DNA from: an uncultured Alphaproteobacteria bacterium
GTDB taxonomy: Bacteria; Pseudomonadota; Alphaproteobacteria; Rs-D84
Reading direction: 5' to 3'
NCBI GenBank assembly: GCA_934255455.1
Contig: CAKQNS010000004.1
Location: 28,696-92,695 of the forward strand
Length of the DNA: 64,000 nucleotides
Under the pieces are notes generated by a model that was given only the letters and a program-made list of their open reading frames with translations, was not told where the DNA came from and searched no databases. Shown piece after piece: positions 60,065 through 64,000 of the stretch; the stretch's first letter is position 1, and each line of letters opens with the position of its first letter. Made by a program: the position numbers and the translations under genes.

Positions 60065-61531
60065 ATGGCAGATAACACGAATATGTCGACCAATGAATTA
60101 CAAGCGCGCCTGCAAAAGGCGGAAAACATCCGTGCCCGCGATGGCGTTGTATGGAAAGACAAATTTGACCGTACACATACAATTTCAGACGCCCGCGAAT
60201 TGGCGGATGGCACACCGGTTAAATTGGCGGGGCGCGTGACGGCACTGCGTTGGTTGGGCAAATTGATGTTTGGCCGCATTTATGATATTGCCGGTGAAAT
60301 TCAGTTCTCTATGTCCCGCGAAGAATTGGGCGAAGAACAATACAAGTTTATGAAGGCGAATGTTGACCTGGGTGATTTTATTGGAATTGATGGCGAACTG
60401 TATCACACGACCGCGGGTGAATTGACCGTGCGCGTCGCAAAATATACCATTTTGTCCAAGGCGCTGCGTCCATTGCCGGAAAAATTTCACGGCCTGACCG
60501 ATACTGAAACCCGTTATCGCCAGCGCTATTTGGATATTATTTCAAACCCAGAAACCCGTAAAACTTTGCTGGGCCGGTTCAAGATGACGCAATATTGGCG
60601 TGAATTTATGAACAATAATGGTTTTTTGGAAATTGAAACCCCGGTTATGCAAAATGTTGCATCGGGTGCGGCGGCGCGTCCGTTCTTGACACATCACAAT
60701 GCATTGGATGCGGATTTTCAGTTGCGCATTTCCCCGGAATTGTTCTTGAAATTGGCAAACTGTGCCGGGTTTGACCGTGTGTACGAGGTGGCCAAGGATT
60801 TCCGTAACGAGGGTATGGATGCCATGCACCTGCAAGAATTCACAATGGTGGAATGGTATGCGGCGTATTGGGATTGGAAACGCAATTTGAAATTCACATG
60901 GGATTTAATTCAAAATTTGATTCAACGTTGCCGTGGCACATTACAGATTTCATACCAGGGCACAGAATTGGATTTTTCTAAATACGAAATGGTGGATTAC
61001 ACCGCGAAAATGAACGAATTGTTCGGTTGCAACATTTTGGATTTTGACGATGTTGACGCATTGCGCAAACAATTGGTCGACCAGGGTATGTTCCCTGCGG
61101 GTGAATTGGACGATTTGAAATCCATCCCGACATTGGTTGATTACGTCTATAAACGCAAGATTCGTGACGGCATTGTCCAGCCTACATTCCTGTACAACTA
61201 TCCGACATACATGGTACCATTGGCGCGTCACAGTGATGCGGACGACCGTTGCCTGGATATGTTCCAATTGTTGGTATGTGGCGCCGAATTGTGCAAGGGC
61301 TATTCCGAATTGGTCAACCCGATACAGCAATTGGCGGCATTTGAACAACAGGCCAAAAATATCGCCGATGGTGACGAAGAAGCATTTAACCCCGACAACG
61401 ATTATGTTCGGGCAATGGAACACGGATTTCCGCCGATTTCTGGGGTGGGCGTTGGTGTTGACCGTTTGGCCAGCATCATATTCGACCAGCCAACCCTGCG
61501 CGATGTAATTCTGTTCCCGATTATGAAATAA
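60065..61531 (+). CDS. lysS: Lysyl-tRNA synthetase, class II
   Basis: 488 aa. OB-fold anticodon-binding domain at about 50-160 (VKLAGRVTALRWLGKLMFGRI), class II motif 2 in FRNEGMDAMHLQEFTMVEWY (about 257-276), and motif 3 in GVGVGVDRLASI (about 463-474). It charges tRNA-Lys. AAAAGGAAAA precedes the ATG. A terminator-like hairpin immediately upstream suggests leader control. The next gene follows after 21 bases. Confidence 0.95.
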   Translation: MADNTNMSTNELQARLQKAENIRARDGVVWKDKFDRTHTISDARELADGTPVKLAGRVTALRWLGKLMFGRIYDIAGEIQFSMSREELGEEQYKFMKANVDLGDFIGIDGELYHTTAGELTVRVAKYTILSKALRPLPEKFHGLTDTETRYRQRYLDIISNPETRKTLLGRFKMTQYWREFMNNNGFLEIETPVMQNVASGAAARPFLTHHNALDADFQLRISPELFLKLANCAGFDRVYEVAKDFRNEGMDAMHLQEFTMVEWYAAYWDWKRNLKFTWDLIQNLIQRCRGTLQISYQGTELDFSKYEMVDYTAKMNELFGCNILDFDDVDALRKQLVDQGMFPAGELDDLKSIPTLVDYVYKRKIRDGIVQPTFLYNYPTYMVPLARHSDADDRCLDMFQLLVCGAELCKGYSELVNPIQQLAAFEQQAKNIADGDEEAFNPDNDYVRAMEHGFPPISGVGVGVDRLASIIFDQPTLRDVILFPIMK

Positions 61532-61552
61532 CACAGCCCAAGGAAAAAAATT

Positions 61553-62950
61553 ATGTCTGAACCCGACGCCGATATATTTGACATTGTTGCCGCACGCGAC
61601 CGCAAAAATTTGGCAACCATCGAGGCCGCCCGCGCATCTGGTCGTATAAATGATGCCGCCGCCCAATATTTATCGGTATTATATTCAGACAGTATGAAAT
61701 GGTGTCGCGAGGTTTTCTATTTCCTGGGCAAATGTTTTGGTGCGCCCAAAGCGCCCGTTATGCAATATGACTATGCCACCGACAGTGCGATTGATGCGCC
61801 AATGAAAATTCACGACATCAACCCGCTGTCACCGTATATTGTGCATCACCGTTTGGATGCCGACCCAATGCGTAATCAGTTTTTTACCAGTGGGGCGGGG
61901 CATAAAATTGATCTGGCGGTGTCGTCTATTGTGACGGTCATTGTCGGTGCCCAGAAAAACATTGACCGTGCGCTGGATAAAATCACGGGGAAATATTACG
62001 CATCGTATGTGGACGAGGTTGCGTCCACCGTATATCGCGTTATTGCCAGCCACGAACGCGAGGCATCGGCCCGCGCCATTGCGGATAAAATTCGCGACAA
62101 ATTGAACGAGAAATATATTTCCACCCCATCGGAAACGGTACTGTCTATTATTGGTTCGGGGCATGAACAAATTGCGGTGGAATTGGTGCGCGCACTGGAT
62201 AAAATTCGTCCGCCGCGCCATCGTTTACAGGATGTATGGCGTGTTAAATGCCTGTTTGATTTAATTCCCCAGGCGCGAACATTCATTGAACGCGTGCGCG
62301 AAATGATGCCAGAACGCGTCTTGTCGGTGCGTGATAATTTCTATGATATGGAAAACCCGCGTAATTATCGTGATGCCAAATTGATAATCGACATTGGCAC
62401 CGGCGGTATGGTTGTGCCCATGGAAATTATATGCCAGGTTCGTACATTCTTTGAATACGAACGCAAAACACATGCGCACTATGAAATCTCGCGCAAAAGT
62501 GGCGGTGCAAAAAGTAAAAGCATTGAACGCCGCTTGGCCGATTTTATGGAAGACGGGGCAAAAGAATACAATCTGTTGATATGCCAGTGTTTGGCCGAAT
62601 TGTTCGACCGCGTTGGATGGAACATTTTGTATGGCCAGGGCAACGCATCGCTTTTGTTCGAAGGTTTCCCGAAAAAATGCACACTGTATTACCCGCCGCA
62701 TGTTGTTGAACGCATAATTTCAAAATTGCAAGACGCCATTGAGAATGAGGTTTTTCACATCACTGATTCCCCGGCCAAATTGACCCCGGCCCAGGAATAT
62801 GATATTTTCCGTTTTATGGCGACATTCGTTTTGGTTGCGGCAATGCCGTATGCATATCGTGATTGGTCGGTTCCGTCGGATACATTGGCGGGGCGTCTGT
62901 TTAACTTTGTTATGACCGAGGTCCAGCGTTATTATAAAAAATCCGAGTAA
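61553..62950 (+). CDS. RelA/SpoT-synthetase-like protein (remote)
   Basis: 465 aa, soluble. The centre (about 225-320) resembles the (p)ppGpp synthetase fold: DVWRVKCLFDLI, then VRDNFYDMENPRNYRDAKLI, and MEIICQVRTFFEYERKTHAHYE, compared with the D-x-G/Y-R-x-x-x and E-x-Q-I-R-T/H-x-x-Y motifs of RelA/SpoT. The N- and C-terminal thirds are unlike known hydrolase or TGS/ACT domains. The assignment is a fold-level guess; nucleotidyltransferase activity is unproven. AAGGAAAA precedes the ATG; it follows lysS by 21 bases, so both are probably cotranscribed, linking it to aminoacylation stress. Confidence 0.5.
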   Translation: MSEPDADIFDIVAARDRKNLATIEAARASGRINDAAAQYLSVLYSDSMKWCREVFYFLGKCFGAPKAPVMQYDYATDSAIDAPMKIHDINPLSPYIVHHRLDADPMRNQFFTSGAGHKIDLAVSSIVTVIVGAQKNIDRALDKITGKYYASYVDEVASTVYRVIASHEREASARAIADKIRDKLNEKYISTPSETVLSIIGSGHEQIAVELVRALDKIRPPRHRLQDVWRVKCLFDLIPQARTFIERVREMMPERVLSVRDNFYDMENPRNYRDAKLIIDIGTGGMVVPMEIICQVRTFFEYERKTHAHYEISRKSGGAKSKSIERRLADFMEDGAKEYNLLICQCLAELFDRVGWNILYGQGNASLLFEGFPKKCTLYYPPHVVERIISKLQDAIENEVFHITDSPAKLTPAQEYDIFRFMATFVLVAAMPYAYRDWSVPSDTLAGRLFNFVMTEVQRYYKKSE

Positions 62951-62974
62951 TTTTGTATGACTGTGAACAAATAA

Positions 62975-63005
62975 AAATGCGGGCAACGGGTCCGCATTTA
63001 TTTTT
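62975..63005 (+). terminator. Terminator of the lysS unit
   Basis: AAATGCGG (62975-62982) pairs with CCGCATTT (62992-62999), followed by ATTTTT. A second small palindrome, CGCGATT-AATCGCG, lies just after (63011-63032). Confidence 0.75.
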
Positions 63006-63146
63006 ACCGGACGCGATTATATCATAAATCGCGATAAAATCCTAGGAAAGTTATTTTCTTGCAAAAAAATCTCATTTCAGTCAAAATTATACCAGGTTCT
63101 TGAAAGGGTTGCAGAACCATAACAAGCATAACAAAGGACAACGATT

Positions 63147-63491
63147 ATGCGTCAAGGTAAAGTAAAATGGTATAACGGTAAAAAATGCTTTGGTTTCATC
63201 ACACCAGATGCGCCAAATGCGGATGGTAATACGGATGATGTATTTGTTCATTCCAGTGCACTGAAAGCAGCAGGTATCAGATTCCTGAACGAAAACGACA
63301 TTGTCGAATTTGACGAGGAAGTTCGCAACGGCAAATTGTCGGTGACCGAATTAAAATTGATTCAACGTGACGAAGAATCCGCCCGTCGGTTTCACGAACG
63401 CCGTGCGGAACACCGTCGTGCAATCGAAGACAGAAAGCAGCGCGAGGAAAAATCAACGCGTCGCGGATTTGCATTCTGGAAAAAATCATAA
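63147..63491 (+). CDS. Cold-shock-domain protein with basic tail
   Basis: 114 aa. The cold-shock domain (residues 1-72) has GKVKWYNGKKCFGFITPD with RNP1 (KCFGFI) and RNP2 (VFVHSS), a nucleic-acid-binding fold. Residues 73-114 form an Arg/Glu/Lys-rich extension (RRFHERRAEHRRAIEDRKQ) not found in classic 67-70-residue Csp proteins; it may aid RNA binding or membrane/ribosome contact. AAAGGACAA precedes the ATG. The leader before it (about 100 bases) is long, as usual for csp mRNAs. Confidence 0.9.
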   Translation: MRQGKVKWYNGKKCFGFITPDAPNADGNTDDVFVHSSALKAAGIRFLNENDIVEFDEEVRNGKLSVTELKLIQRDEESARRFHERRAEHRRAIEDRKQREEKSTRRGFAFWKKS

Positions 63492-63494
63492 AAA

Positions 63495-63517
63495 ACGGGG
63501 CGTGGCCCCGTTTTTTT
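63495..63517 (+). terminator. Terminator of the cold-shock gene
   Basis: ACGGGGC (63495-63501), loop GTG, GCCCCGT (63505-63511), then T-run. Confidence 0.88.
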
Positions 63518-63529
63518 ATTCCCCGCCAG

Positions 63530-63569
63530 GAACCACCCACAGAATTTAACAATTCCGTGGGGGTGGTGC
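63530..63569. repeat. Long hairpin repeat, copy A
   Basis: AACCACCCAC-GAATT type arms pair with AATTCCGTGGGGGTGGT with a few mismatches. A cleaner copy of the same hairpin lies at 63783-63816. Confidence 0.6.
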
Positions 63570-63608
63570 AGGAATGACAATTCTTTTTATACTGTGCCCC
63601 GCATCTCT

Positions 63609-63755
63609 GTCGCGGGCTAAGTTCCCCTCCGGTGGAGGGGTGGCCACAGGCCGGGGTGGTCTTGAGAGTGCGTAATGTTGTACAAAGTTTCAAATAAAAA
63701 GACCACCTCCCCGCTACGCGGTACTCCTCCACAGGAGGAGAACTTGGCACGCGAC
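63609..63755. repeat. MITE-like palindromic element, about 147 bp
   Basis: The ends are imperfect inverted repeats of about 29 bases: GTCGCGGGCTAAGTTCCCCT at the left matches the reverse complement of the right end (GTCGCGTGCCAAGTTCTCCT). Inner segments CCGGGGTGGTCTT and AAGACCACC also pair. No coding frame of note. This fits a small non-autonomous transposable repeat. Confidence 0.6.
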
Positions 63756-63782
63756 GGTAATAAACCAAATTTCTCTCCGGGA

Positions 63783-63816
63783 ACCACCCACGAAATTTAC
63801 CAATTTCGTGGGTGGT
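63783..63816. repeat. Perfect 15-bp hairpin repeat, copy B
   Basis: ACCACCCACGAAATT (63783-63797), loop TACC, AATTTCGTGGGTGGT (63802-63816). A related but imperfect hairpin is at 63530-63569, on the other side of the MITE-like element. Confidence 0.7.
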
Positions 63817-63879
63817 ACCAGGCCGGTATCCATTGCCCCGCAGGGACATATTTACCACTACCCCGGCACTTCGTGCCAC

Positions 63880-63992
63880 CCCTTCGCTGGCGAAGGGGAA
63901 TTAACTCCGCGACAGAAAATGAGAAAAGTGCGCCGAATGGCGCACACATTATTTTTATCACGGCGGAGCACAGCGGAGACGGATGCACTTTG
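63880..63992. repeat. Further intergenic repeats, including copy 2 of the 26276 repeat
   Basis: The palindrome CCCCTTCGCTGGCGAAGGGG (63880-63899) resembles 35265-35287. Bases 63961-63992 repeat 26276-26308 (shared core AGCGGAGACGGATGC). No gene was found from 63518 to the window end. Confidence 0.6.
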
Positions 63993-64000
63993 AACTTTGG

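Noticed and set aside
59948..60076. Annotating the Lys-rich leader frame as a gene
   Set aside because: No ribosome site and it overlaps lysS; kept only as a finding.

Overview
The window reads as a stretch of a small-genome, Gram-negative alphaproteobacterium that lives at least partly without oxygen. Evidence for this is the set of outer-membrane assembly genes (bamD, bamE, rlpA, tolC), a CarD-type RNA polymerase regulator, an S24-repressor-like HTH gene typical of Alphaproteobacteria, groES-groEL, and a full-length pyruvate:flavodoxin/ferredoxin oxidoreductase. An uncultured host-associated (gut-type) alphaproteobacterium is the likeliest source; this is inference, because the window contains no rRNA.

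Layout. 1-1540: a short chromosomal arm with a stem-loop cluster, two unknown genes and an orphan minus-strand terminator. 1541-12640: an AT-rich integrative island in the 3' end of tRNA-Asn, carrying an unknown protein, an OLD-like ATPase, a restriction-modification cluster (two DNA methyltransferases, an HNH protein and a TIGR02391 protein), a GmrSD-like DUF262/DUF1524 nuclease and a large serine integrase. Its attP lies inside the integrase coding end, so the last 30 codons of the integrase sit at the far end of the island. 12935-35182: ABC-F ATPase, fabI, ligA, a Fic/kinase-like couplet, ctpA, nifJ, bamE, carD, groEL/ES, tilS, ftsH, prmC and an M23 endopeptidase. 35395-44816: outer-membrane and cysteine-rich secreted proteins, tRNA-Arg next to a tRNA-like structured RNA, tdk, htpX, Smr, two tandem nucleotidyltransferases, rlpA and murJ. 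44895-50759: bamD, an era-queA-tgt run with unknown genes, and tRNA-Gly. 50950-53796: a surface lipoprotein interrupted at an 11-C tract, followed by a Slam-family outer-membrane protein (Type XI secretion). 53798-59695: a tolC plus YbhGFSR-like ABC export operon. 59881-64000: lysS with a possible attenuator, a RelA/SpoT-like protein, a cold-shock protein, and a repeat-rich end.

The most distinctive signals are: the Slam/lipoprotein pair with a switchable homopolymer; the island that splits its own integrase and supplies the host tRNA with a replacement terminator; several genes whose TATAAT box lies only 6-7 bases before the start codon (leaderless mRNAs), including a shared two-way promoter between prmC and the M23 gene; a Fic-like protein that lacks the catalytic His and carries a G9 tract; and a 147-base tRNA-like RNA beside tRNA-Arg.
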